Below are positions 1 to 5,911 of a stretch of 6,541 nucleotides of DNA, in pieces. The number at the start of each line of letters is the position of its first letter. Position 1 is the first letter of the stretch. The notes under the pieces are model-generated. The model was not told where the DNA came from. It saw nothing but the letters and a program-made list of their open reading frames with translations, and did not search any database. The DNA is taken from positions 1 through 6,541 of the forward strand of contig DFYP01000083.1 of the NCBI GenBank assembly GCA_002382645.1. Direction: 5' to 3'. The position numbers were made by a program, and so were the translations under genes. This DNA comes from Desulfovibrio sp. UBA4079. Its GTDB lineage: Bacteria; Desulfobacterota; Desulfovibrionia; Desulfovibrionales; Desulfovibrionaceae.

Positions 1-558
1 CTCATGGGCGCGGCCGTGGCCGTGGCCGCCTGGCTGCGCGGGGCCGAGGTCACGGCCGTGGCCGGGCCCGTGGACCAGCCCCTGCCCCGGGGCCTCAAGC
101 GCATCGACGTGACCACGGCGGCCGAGATGCACGCCGCCTGCCTGGACCTCTGGCCGGACATGGACGTCTGCTGCATGACCGCCGCGGTCTCGGACTTCCG
201 GCCCGAGCCGTTCGGGGACAAGAAGTTCAAGAAAGACAAGGTCAAGGACGGGCTGGACATCCACTTCCTGGCCAATGCGGACATCCTCCGCGACCTGGGC
301 TCGCGCAAGAAAAAGGATCAGGTGCTCATCGGCTTCGCGGCCGAGACCACGGCCCTGGAGGCCCCGGCCCGGGCCAAGCTCAAGGCCAAGAACCTGGACC
401 TGGTGGTGGCCAACCGCGTGGACGCCCCGGATTCCGGCTTTGCCGGCCCGCTCAACACGGTCTGCGTCCTGGACCGCCAGGGCCGTTTGGAGCACTGGAC
501 AGCCCTGCCCAAAACCGAGGTGGCCTGGCGCATATGGGATCTCCTTCCGCAACTCTGA
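1..558 (+). CDS. coaBC: CoaBC, C-terminal (CoaB) part: phosphopantothenate-cysteine ligase, 5' truncated by window edge
   Basis: Bifunctional cytoplasmic enzyme of coenzyme A synthesis. The CoaB half joins 4'-phosphopantothenate to cysteine using CTP, and the CoaC half (outside the window) decarboxylates the product. The reading frame is open from base 1, so the gene continues upstream; the ATG at base 4 is internal. The 185 visible residues match the CoaB Rossmann-like domain. The residues LMG at 1-3 sit where the family has a glycine-rich SGxMG motif, followed by RGAEVTAVAGP (13-23). AAVSDFRP lies at 61-68, and the lysine-rich FKKDK (76-80) corresponds to the KIKK segment that holds the lysine used with the acyl-cytidylate intermediate. 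IGFAAET lies at 110-116 and the LDLVVANRV strand at 132-140. The C-terminus looks complete. The last 25 bases overlap the next gene, suggesting translational coupling. Confidence 0.93.
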   Translation, partial: LMGAAVAVAAWLRGAEVTAVAGPVDQPLPRGLKRIDVTTAAEMHAACLDLWPDMDVCCMTAAVSDFRPEPFGDKKFKKDKVKDGLDIHFLANADILRDLGSRKKKDQVLIGFAAETTALEAPARAKLKAKNLDLVVANRVDAPDSGFAGPLNTVCVLDRQGRLEHWTALPKTEVAWRIWDLLPQL

Positions 559-1133
559 ACCTGCCCCCGCACCTGCTCCCCTGGCACGCCTCGGGACTGA
601 GGCACGTACTGGGCTGCAAGCCTGTGGCCCGGGCTTCCGAAGGCGCGGAAAACAGGCCTGAACCGCAAGCCATCTCCAAACGACCGCAAGTCTTTTTTCC
701 CCAGCCCTGGGCCCGCTGCTGGCAGGCGGTGCCGGCCACGGCCCGCATCGTCTGGACCTACCTGGAGCTGGGCCGGGACCTCTGCGGCCAGCCCTCGGCC
801 GAGCGGCGCAACCTGTTCCGCACGCTCCTGGCGCACCTGAACTGGCCCAAGGGCGTCACCGCCTTCTGGCCCCTGTGCTGCCCGGACGGCGAGGGCCTGG
901 CCACCCGGCCCGAGCTTTTCTGGCAGGGCTGCGCCGCGCTTGCCGTGAAGCACGTGGCCTGCTTCGGGCCCGAGGCCCTGGCCCTGCTCTGCCCCGGGGC
1001 CGACGCCGCGGCCCTGGCCCACCAGCACGGGGCCGTGACCGTGCACATCCTGCCCGCCCCGGCCGATCTGCTCCGGCTCCTGCCGCACGACCAGCACCTG
1101 GCCGTGGACCGCCTGAAAGCCCTGCGTTTTTGA
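534..1133 (+). CDS. Uncharacterised 199-aa protein downstream of coaBC
   Basis: I do not recognise this protein with certainty. It starts inside the end of coaBC (25-base overlap, different frame). A GAGG at 517-520 lies 13 bases before the ATG, which is a weak ribosome site. From about residue 56 onward codon use is strongly GC3-biased (about 6 of 144 codons end in A/T by my count), so that part is clearly coding. Residues 1-55 are much less biased (19 of 55) and may be a poorly conserved lead-in. No signal peptide or membrane helix is visible, so it is likely cytoplasmic. Recognisable stretches are ARIVWTYLELGRDLCG (70-85), WPKGVTAFWPL (104-114), VACFGPEAL (141-149) and VTVHILPAP (169-177). 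The strand-CFG-helix segment followed by a LPxP-like strand vaguely recalls the uracil-DNA glycosylase fold, but the usual catalytic motifs are not evident, so this is only a lead. It may be co-transcribed with coaBC. Confidence 0.75.
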   Translation: MGSPSATLNLPPHLLPWHASGLRHVLGCKPVARASEGAENRPEPQAISKRPQVFFPQPWARCWQAVPATARIVWTYLELGRDLCGQPSAERRNLFRTLLAHLNWPKGVTAFWPLCCPDGEGLATRPELFWQGCAALAVKHVACFGPEALALLCPGADAAALAHQHGAVTVHILPAPADLLRLLPHDQHLAVDRLKALRF

Positions 1134-1183
1134 TTCCTGACCCAACAGTTGTCTTTTTCCGGCATTGAGGCCAGGATGGGCCC

Positions 1184-2500
1184 ATGCTCCGGACACTTCT
1201 CGCCTGTGCGGCCCTGCTGGCCGTCCTGCTGTTCCCTTCTTCGCCTTTCTGCGAACAGGCGAAGCCGGTGCGCGTGCTCGAGGCCGAGCTCACCGGGGCC
1301 GTGACGCCCCTGCAGGAGGAGTTTTTACGCCGGGCCCTGGACCAGGCCCGGGACCAGCAATACGACGCCCTGCTCCTGCGCCTGGACACCCCGGGCGGGC
1401 TCCTGGACTCCATGCGCGCCATGGTCAAGGACATGCTCAACGCGCCCCTGCCCGTGCTCGTCTGGGTGGGGCCCAAGGGCGCCCAGGCCGCCTCGGCCGG
1501 AGTCTTCCTGGTGGCGGCCGCGGACGTGTGCGGCATGGCGCCCCAGGCCACCATCGGCTCGGCCTCGCCCGTGAACGCGGGCGGCTCGGACCTAGGCGAA
1601 ACCCTCAAGACCAAGGTTTTGGCCGATCTCCAGAGCCTGGTGCGCGGCGCGGCCCTGGCCCGCGGCCGCAACGCGGACTGGTACGAGCGGGCCGTGAGCC
1701 AGAGCGTGAGCCTCACGGCCCAGGAGGCCGTGCTCCAGCGGGTGGTGGAGATCCTGGCCGACGACTCCCTGGACTTTCTGGAGCAGGTGGGCCGCCGGGG
1801 CCTGACCCGGGCCGGGGCCAGCCTGCGCTTCGAACGCGGCCAGGTGGAGGTCGTGCGCCTGGAGCCGGGATTCCGCGAGCGCTTCCTGTCCTGGCTCCTG
1901 CACCCCCAGGTGGCCTATTTCCTGCTCCTGGGCGGCCTGGCCGGGCTGTTCTTCGAGATCATCACGCCCGGGGCCGTGCTTCCGGGCGTGCTCGGCGGGC
2001 TCTCCCTGCTCCTGGCGCTCTACGCCATGAGCGTGCTGCCCACGCGCGGGGCGGGCCTGGGCCTGGTGCTCCTGGGCCTGCTGTTCTTCTGGCTGGAGGT
2101 CAAGATCACCAGCTACGGGCTCCTGGGCCTGGCCGCGGTGGCGGCCCTGTTCCTGGGTTCCCTCATCCTGTTCGATCCGGGCTCGGGCCTGCCGGGCCTG
2201 CCCCTGTCCACGGTGATCGTCACCGTGGCCGGGCTCTCGGCCCTGCTGGCCGGGCTCGTGACCCTGGTGGTGCGCTCCCAGCGCTCACGCCGGGTCCAGG
2301 GCGATCAGGCCATGCTCGGCCTGGCCGCCGAGGTCCTGGACTGGGCCGAAGATCACGGCCAGGCGCGGGTGCGCGGCGAGATCTGGGCCGCGCGCTCGGG
2401 CGCGAAGCTGGTCCCGGGGTCCCTGGCCGTCGTGATCGGCCAGGAGGGCCTGACCCTGATCCTGGCCCCGGCTGCGGAAATCCCCGCGCACGAACCCTGA
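1184..2500 (+). CDS. Long-form NfeD family membrane protein with ClpP-like serine protease domain
   Basis: The 438-aa product has the full domain order of long NfeD (1510-N type) proteins. A signal peptide or N-terminal hydrophobic segment (about 1-23) is followed by a ClpP-class protease domain (about 27-225). Then come about five transmembrane segments (roughly 243-260, 264-286, 289-306, 310-331, 341-363) and a C-terminal NfeD OB-like domain (about 372-430). In the protease domain, LRLDTPGG (65-72) and AASAG (102-106) place the likely nucleophile at Ser104. K144, in the LKTKVLADL segment, is the probable general-base lysine, at nearly the same distance as the Ser97/Lys138 dyad of the Pyrococcus horikoshii homologue. 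GRN (161-163) and MAPQATIGSASP (118-129) are also family hallmarks. The homologue is known to cleave the C-terminus of its partner stomatin. AGGA at 1173-1176 sits 7 bases before the ATG. The slipin gene follows directly. The mature domain is probably outside the cytoplasmic membrane, but topology is inferred. Confidence 0.93.
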   Translation: MLRTLLACAALLAVLLFPSSPFCEQAKPVRVLEAELTGAVTPLQEEFLRRALDQARDQQYDALLLRLDTPGGLLDSMRAMVKDMLNAPLPVLVWVGPKGAQAASAGVFLVAAADVCGMAPQATIGSASPVNAGGSDLGETLKTKVLADLQSLVRGAALARGRNADWYERAVSQSVSLTAQEAVLQRVVEILADDSLDFLEQVGRRGLTRAGASLRFERGQVEVVRLEPGFRERFLSWLLHPQVAYFLLLGGLAGLFFEIITPGAVLPGVLGGLSLLLALYAMSVLPTRGAGLGLVLLGLLFFWLEVKITSYGLLGLAAVAALFLGSLILFDPGSGLPGLPLSTVIVTVAGLSALLAGLVTLVVRSQRSRRVQGDQAMLGLAAEVLDWAEDHGQARVRGEIWAARSGAKLVPGSLAVVIGQEGLTLILAPAAEIPAHEP

Positions 2501-2510
2501 TGATCCCTGC

Positions 2511-2515
2511 GGAGG
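2511..2515 (+). promoter_or_regulatory. Ribosome binding site of the slipin gene
   Basis: GGAGG lies 5 bases before the ATG at 2521. It decides the start of the slipin gene. An in-frame ATG at 2500 overlaps the nfeD stop (TGATG) and would add seven residues, but it has no such site at a suitable distance. Confidence 0.75.
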
Positions 2516-2520
2516 TCGTT

Positions 2521-3294
2521 ATGTTCACGTTTCTGCCCCTGGCCGTCATCCTCCTGGTCCTGGTCGCCGCCTCGATCCGCGTGCTCAACGAATATGAGCG
2601 CGGCGTGATCTTCCGATTGGGCCGTGTGATCCGCGCCAAAGGACCCGGCATCATCCTACTCATTCCTTGGATCGACCGCATGGTCCGGGTCTCGTTGCGG
2701 GTCGTGACCATGGATGTGCCCAATCAGGATGTGATCACCCGAGACAACGTGAGCGTGAAGGTCAACGCGGTGGTCTACTTCCGCATTGTGGACCCGGTGA
2801 AGGCCATTGTGGAAGTGGAGGATTTCGTTCAGGCCACTTCGCAGCTTGCGCAGACCACCCTTCGCAGTGTATGTGGCGGCGTCGAGTTGGACGAGCTGCT
2901 CTCCCACCGCGACAAGGTCAACACGCAGCTCCAGGCCATCCTGGACCAGCACACGGATCCCTGGGGGGTCAAGGTGACCACGGTGGAGGTCAAGTACATC
3001 GACCTGCCGCAGGAAATGCAGCGGGCCATGGCCAAGCAGGCCGAGGCCGAACGCGAGCGCCGGGCCAAGGTGATCAACGCCGAGGGCGAGTTCCAGTCGG
3101 CCACCCGGCTGAGCGAGGCCGCGGCCATCATCAGCAGCCACCCCGAGGCGCTCCAGCTGCGCTATCTCCAGACCATGCGGGAGATCGCGGCCGAGAGCAA
3201 GGCGTCCACGCTCATTCCCGTGCCCGTGGACCTGTTCCGGCTGTTCGCCGGGCAGACGGGCGCCAACGCCGTGAGGAAAGAGGAGAATACATGA
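2521..3294 (+). CDS. Slipin (stomatin/prohibitin, SPFH domain) membrane protein
   Basis: The 257-aa product is of normal length for a bacterial slipin. An N-terminal hydrophobic hairpin or helix (about 3-19) is followed by the SPFH domain (about 22-185), with EYERGVIFRLGR (24-35), GPGIILLIPWID (41-52), DVPNQDVITRDNVSVKV (65-81) and VELDELLSHRD (121-131). The segment YIDLPQEMQRAMAKQAEAERERRAKVI (159-185) is typical of stomatins and begins a charged alpha-helical, coiled-coil-prone tail. Slipins form membrane-bound oligomeric rings or microdomains and associate with NfeD proteins. Here the nfeD gene is 20 bases upstream, so the two should act together. The hydrophobic C-terminal LIPVPVDLFRLF (231-242) resembles the region cleaved by the NfeD protease in the archaeal pair. 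The stop overlaps the next start in ATGA. Odd points: codons 24-118 have much more A/T at third positions (24 of 95) than codons 119-257 (about 8 of 139). Residues 116-120 read SVCGG where slipins usually have a SVLGQ-like motif. Confidence 0.93.
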   Translation: MFTFLPLAVILLVLVAASIRVLNEYERGVIFRLGRVIRAKGPGIILLIPWIDRMVRVSLRVVTMDVPNQDVITRDNVSVKVNAVVYFRIVDPVKAIVEVEDFVQATSQLAQTTLRSVCGGVELDELLSHRDKVNTQLQAILDQHTDPWGVKVTTVEVKYIDLPQEMQRAMAKQAEAERERRAKVINAEGEFQSATRLSEAAAIISSHPEALQLRYLQTMREIAAESKASTLIPVPVDLFRLFAGQTGANAVRKEENT

Positions 3295-4298
3295 AGATTC
3301 TGGTCACTGGAGCCGCCGGGTTCATCGGCTTTCACCTGAGCCGGCGCTACCTGGAACAGGGCCACAGCGTGGTGGGCCTGGACATCATCAACGACTACTA
3401 CGATCCGGCCATCAAGCACGCCCGGCTGGACATCCTCAAGGGCTTTTCCAAGTTCACCTTTGCCCGGCTGGACCTGGCCGACGCCACGGACATCTCCGGG
3501 CTGTTCCAGGCCCACGGCTTCGACCTGGTGGTCAACCTGGCGGCCCAGGCCGGGGTGCGCTACAGCCTCCAGAACCCCCGGGCCTACATCGACTCCAACA
3601 TCGTGGGCTTCCTGAACATCCTGGAAGGCTGCCGGCACACCAAGGTGGGCCACCTGGTGTTCGCCTCCTCCAGCTCGGTGTACGGCCTGAACACCCACAT
3701 GCCCCTGTCCCCGCACCGCGGCGTGGACCATCCCATCAGCCTGTACGCGGCCTCCAAGAAGTCCAATGAGATGATGGCCCACTCCTACGCCCATCTCTTC
3801 GGCCTGCCCTGCACGGGCCTGCGCTTCTTCACGGTGTACGGGCCCTGGGGCCGTCCGGACATGGCCCTGTTCCTGTTCACCAAGGCCATCCTGGCGGGCA
3901 AACCCATCAATGTCTTCAACTACGGCAAGATGCGCCGGGACTTCACCTTTATTGACGACATCATCGAGGGCGTGGTGCGCATCGGCGAAAAGCCCGCCAC
4001 GCCCAACCCGGACTGGGACTCGGCCAACCCGGACCCGGCCACCAGTTCCGCGCCCTACCGGATCTACAACATCGGCAACAACCACGTGGAGGAACTCTCC
4101 CGCTACATCGAGGTCCTGGAAAAGGAACTGGGCCGCAAGGCCGAGTGGAACCTTCTGCCCATGCAGGCGGGCGACGTGCCGGCCACCGAGGCCGACGTGG
4201 ACGACCTGGCCCGGGACGCGGGCTTCAAGCCCGCCACGACCATCGAGGAAGGCATCGCCAAGTTCGTGGCCTGGTATCGGGAGTATTACAAGATGTAA
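3291..4298 (+). CDS. NAD-dependent epimerase, UDP-glucuronate 4-epimerase (CapI-like) type
   Basis: This 335-aa cytoplasmic short-chain dehydrogenase/reductase of the extended class probably interconverts UDP-glucuronate and UDP-galacturonate for surface polysaccharide. The NAD-binding GAAGFIG is at 7-13 and the acidic ribose-binding residue is D31 in VVGLD. NLAAQAGVRYS (82-92) is characteristic of the glucuronate epimerase branch. The catalytic Ser is in SSSSVYG (126-132) and the Tyr/Lys pair is Y152 and K156 in YAASK. GPWGRPDMALF (184-194) and MRRDFTFIDDI (214-224) shape the sugar-nucleotide site. The segment PNPDWDSANPDPATSSAPY (238-256) and MQAGDVPATEAD (291-302) also fit this subfamily. 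The start is set by AGGAG at 3281-3285, 5 bases before the ATG, and overlaps the slipin stop by four bases. It is the last gene before a strong terminator. Substrate specificity is inferred from motifs, so another UDP-uronate or UDP-hexose is possible. Confidence 0.92.
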   Translation: MKILVTGAAGFIGFHLSRRYLEQGHSVVGLDIINDYYDPAIKHARLDILKGFSKFTFARLDLADATDISGLFQAHGFDLVVNLAAQAGVRYSLQNPRAYIDSNIVGFLNILEGCRHTKVGHLVFASSSSVYGLNTHMPLSPHRGVDHPISLYAASKKSNEMMAHSYAHLFGLPCTGLRFFTVYGPWGRPDMALFLFTKAILAGKPINVFNYGKMRRDFTFIDDIIEGVVRIGEKPATPNPDWDSANPDPATSSAPYRIYNIGNNHVEELSRYIEVLEKELGRKAEWNLLPMQAGDVPATEADVDDLARDAGFKPATTIEEGIAKFVAWYREYYKM

Positions 4299-4317
4299 AC
4301 AGGCCGGACCGGTCCTG

Positions 4318-4352
4318 AAACGCCCCTGGCCCATGGCTGGGGGCGTTTTTTT
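4318..4352 (+). terminator. Rho-independent terminator after the epimerase gene
   Basis: A hairpin begins 20 bases after the epimerase stop. AAACGCCCC (4318-4326) pairs with GGGGCGTTT (4340-4348). The inner bases 4327-4331 continue the pairing with 4335-4339 through two G-T wobbles, giving a nearly unbroken stem with a 3-4 base loop. A run of seven T follows at 4346-4352. This is a strong intrinsic terminator that separates the nfeD-slipin-epimerase unit from the parA region. Confidence 0.92.
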
Positions 4353-4419
4353 ATTCCATGAAAAATTCGCATGTTGGCGTCCTCGGTGCTGAAGTTTTCC
4401 ATCCCGCGCCTTGTCTTTC

Positions 4420-4443
4420 CCAGGCAATGCGTCTAAAGCCTGG
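4420..4443. repeat. Short inverted repeat upstream of the parS sites
   Basis: CCAGGC (4420-4425) and GCCTGG (4438-4443) form a perfect 6-bp inverted repeat around the AT-richer 12-base centre AATGCGTCTAAA. It lies in the non-coding region before parA, where its promoter should be, so it could be an operator or a leader hairpin. No T-run follows, so it is not a terminator. Six-base repeats in GC-rich DNA can be chance. Confidence 0.35.
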
Positions 4444-4469
4444 AGGAACGTTGGAGCCGCTGCCCCCGC

Positions 4470-4483
4470 GTTTCACGTGAAAC
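4470..4483. promoter_or_regulatory. parS: parS site 1 (ParB binding site)
   Basis: GTTTCACGTGAAAC is a perfect palindrome identical to the core of the widely conserved bacterial chromosomal centromere parS. The flanking bases are C on each side, where the 16-bp consensus has T and A. ParB dimers load here with CTP and slide onto neighbouring DNA. The site lies 98 bases before the parA start. Confidence 0.95.
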
Positions 4484-4502
4484 CAGCGCCCAGCCGCCCC
4501 GA

Positions 4503-4516
4503 GTTTCACGTGAAAC
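4503..4516. promoter_or_regulatory. parS: parS site 2 (ParB binding site)
   Basis: This is a second perfect GTTTCACGTGAAAC core, 33 bp centre to centre from the first, about three helical turns. The 16-bp form ends in A, matching the consensus on that side. It is 64 bases before the parA start, so bound ParB could also affect parA transcription. Confidence 0.95.
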
Positions 4517-4580
4517 ACCCCGGGCAGGGTCCGCCCAAACAAAGGCAACTCTCGGAAATACCTGAACAAGAGGGGTCACC

Positions 4581-5393
4581 GTGGCCAGACGCATCGTCAT
4601 CGCCAACCAGAAGGGCGGGGTGGGCAAGACCACCACGGCCGTGAACCTGGCGGCCTCCCTGGCGGTCATGGAAAAGAAGGTCCTCCTGGTGGACTGCGAT
4701 CCCCAGGGCAACGCCTCCAGCGGCCTGGGCTTCTACCCCGGCGACCGCCGCGAGAACATCTATTCCGTGCTCTTTCAGCCCGACAACGTGCGCAAGGCCG
4801 TGTACGACTCGGGCATCCCCTTCCTGAGCCTGCTCCCCGGGACCCAGGACCTGGTGGGCGCGGAGATCGAGCTGGCCGACAAGTTCGGCCGGGAGTACTA
4901 CGTCCGCGACCTGATCCAGGGCCTGGACCCGGAGTACGACTTCATCCTCATCGACTGCCCGCCCTCCCTGGGCCTGCTCACGGTGAACGCCCTGTGCGCG
5001 GCCAAAGAGCTCCTCGTCCCGCTCCAGTGCGAGTACTACGCCCTGGAAGGCATCGCCCAGCTGCTCATGACCTACGAGCTCGTGCGCAAGCGCCTCAACC
5101 CGGACCTGGACATCCTGGGCGTGGTGCTCACCATGTACGACTCGCGCAACCGCCTGTCCTGGCAGGTGCGCAACGAGGTGCGCAAGGCCTTCCCCCAGCA
5201 CCTGTTCGAGACCATCGTGCCGCGCAACGTGCGCCTGTCCGAGGCCCCGAGCTTCGGCAAGCCGGTGATCACCTACGACATCAAGTCCACGGGAGCCGAG
5301 GCCTATCTGGCCCTGGCCCAGGAGGTGGCGCGCAGCCGCACGGCCCGCGCCAAGCAGGACGAGCCCGCACCGGCCGCGGCCGGACAGGCGTGA
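4581..5393 (+). CDS. parA: ParA/Soj chromosome partitioning ATPase
   Basis: This 270-aa protein is a Walker-type ATPase that binds DNA non-specifically as an ATP dimer and is stimulated by ParB to segregate or position the chromosome origin. The deviant Walker A motif KGGVGKTT is at 11-18, with the signature lysine K11 and the P-loop K16. The Walker A' region LLVDCDPQGNAS (35-46) has D38 and D40, and the Walker B FILIDCPPSLG (121-131) has D125. PRNVRLSEAPSFGKP (214-228) is typical of chromosomal Soj-type ParA and contains arginines in the DNA-binding region. There is no N-terminal helix-turn-helix, so it is the small chromosomal type rather than the long plasmid type. The start is GTG, with AGGGG at 4571-4575, five bases upstream. 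The last 18 or so residues are a variable Ala/Pro tail. Two parS sites lie just upstream. The next gene is convergent, with only three bases between the stop codons. Confidence 0.96.
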   Translation: MARRIVIANQKGGVGKTTTAVNLAASLAVMEKKVLLVDCDPQGNASSGLGFYPGDRRENIYSVLFQPDNVRKAVYDSGIPFLSLLPGTQDLVGAEIELADKFGREYYVRDLIQGLDPEYDFILIDCPPSLGLLTVNALCAAKELLVPLQCEYYALEGIAQLLMTYELVRKRLNPDLDILGVVLTMYDSRNRLSWQVRNEVRKAFPQHLFETIVPRNVRLSEAPSFGKPVITYDIKSTGAEAYLALAQEVARSRTARAKQDEPAPAAAGQA

Positions 5394-5396
5394 GGC

Positions 5397-5828
5397 TCAG
5401 GTCTTGTAGCGGGCTTCCTTGGTGGGGATCTTGTCCTGGAACGGCCGAACCTCGGTGCTGATATGACTCTTGAAATGCTTCTTGATGATCTTGGCCCGGC
5501 AACCCAGGCAGGTGAAGCTCACCAGGCCGCCCAGACTGGCCGCCGTGAGCCGGAACTTGCGCGGGTCGTCCGCGGCCCAGTCCGCGGTCTCGGCCCCGCA
5601 TTCGGTGCAGCGCACGTCCGTGTCCATGGGATAGGGGAAGTCCCAGTACTGCTTGAGCAATTCCCATCCGTCCAAGGGCTCGGGCCGCTCGTCTTCCTGG
5701 GTCTGGGCAGCCCGGCCCAGGGCCTTGAGCACGCCATCCCGCACCGTGTCCCAGGCCTCAGCCGAAATCTGCACAGCCACCAGGCGGCCGGACTTGTCGT
5801 ACAGCTCGGTAATCGGATCGTAAACCAT
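5397..5828 (-). CDS. Small CxxC/CxxC zinc-ribbon-like protein of unknown function, between parA and parB
   Basis: I do not recognise a named family for this 143-aa protein. The N-terminal part (1-40) begins VYDPITELYDKSGRL and carries a probable amphipathic helix. A short acidic, Pro-containing linker (about 42-53) follows. The C-terminal part has two cysteine pairs, C74/C77 (RCTECG) and C107/C110 (FTCLGC), 29 residues apart, the spacing expected of a four-cysteine zinc ribbon. A lysine-rich stretch, KIIKKHFK (113-120), comes right after the second pair and could contact nucleic acid or acidic partners. No signal peptide or membrane segment is seen. The start is supported by GGGAGGG on the minus strand (5832-5838), three bases before the ATG. 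It is convergent with parA and divergent from parB, separated from the latter by 113 bases. Zinc binding is inferred from the cysteines, and any role in chromosome segregation is suggested only by position. Confidence 0.85.
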   Translation of the reverse strand: MVYDPITELYDKSGRLVAVQISAEAWDTVRDGVLKALGRAAQTQEDERPEPLDGWELLKQYWDFPYPMDTDVRCTECGAETADWAADDPRKFRLTAASLGGLVSFTCLGCRAKIIKKHFKSHISTEVRPFQDKIPTKEARYKT

Positions 5829-5854
5829 ACACCCTCCCGCAGGGATGAAACCCT

Positions 5855-5877
5855 TGGCGCGGGCCTCGGCCCGGCCA
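5855..5877 (-). other. GC-rich hairpin in the leader of the zinc-ribbon gene
   Basis: TGGC (5855-5858) pairs with GCCA (5874-5877). CGGG (5860-5863) pairs with CCCG (5870-5873). This gives an 8-bp stem with one bulged base and a six-base loop. It would sit at or near the 5' end of the predicted minus-strand transcript. No T-run follows in either direction, so it is not a terminator. It may be incidental to high GC content. Confidence 0.3.
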
Positions 5878-5881
5878 GCGC

Positions 5882-5911
5882 ACTATAGGCATGGCCGGCC
5901 CTGCCCGGCAA
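5882..5911 (-). promoter_or_regulatory. Candidate sigma70-type promoter for the zinc-ribbon gene
   Basis: Read on the minus strand, TTGCCG (5911-5906) is followed after 18 bases by TATAGT (5887-5882). These match the -35 and -10 consensus at four and five of six positions. Transcription would begin near 5875, giving a leader of about 46 bases. This is the only AT-rich patch in an otherwise GC-rich spacer. The plus-strand reading of the same patch (TATAGG, 5884-5889) has no good -35 toward parB. Confidence 0.45.

Noticed and set aside
1134..1183. Terminator or promoter between the 199-aa gene and nfeD
   Set aside because: T-runs are present but there is no hairpin before them, and no -35/-10 pair with sensible spacing was found.
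318..1196. A 292-codon open frame on the - strand across coaBC and the 199-aa gene
   Set aside because: It is Gly/Gln/Arg-rich shadow sequence with no motif. The + strand frames show the codon bias and, for coaBC, the family motifs.
1247..1256. Lipoprotein signal in NfeD around Cys23
   Set aside because: The residues before the cysteine (SPF) do not fit a lipobox, so an ordinary signal peptide or anchor is more likely.
1165..3294. A 709-codon open frame on the + strand spanning nfeD and slipin
   Set aside because: Up to about 2499 it is a Gly/Pro/Arg-rich shadow of nfeD in another frame. Only the last 257 codons, from the ATG at 2521 with its GGAGG, are the real slipin gene.
3162..4427. A 421-codon open frame on the - strand across the epimerase
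   Set aside because: It has His/Gly/Val-rich content with no family motif, lies antisense to a clear epimerase, and is explained by GC-rich codon bias.
4411..4439. Possible sigma70 promoter TTGTCT-17-TAAAGC before parA
   Set aside because: The -10 match is poor, and the alternative TCTAAA has only a 15-base spacer. This is too weak to annotate, although a promoter must exist nearby.
5370..5383. Perfect 14-bp palindrome CCGGCCGCGGCCGG near the parA 3' end
   Set aside because: It encodes the Ala-rich tail of ParA in GC-only sequence and has no T-run. It is easily produced by composition and is not a terminator or a parS.
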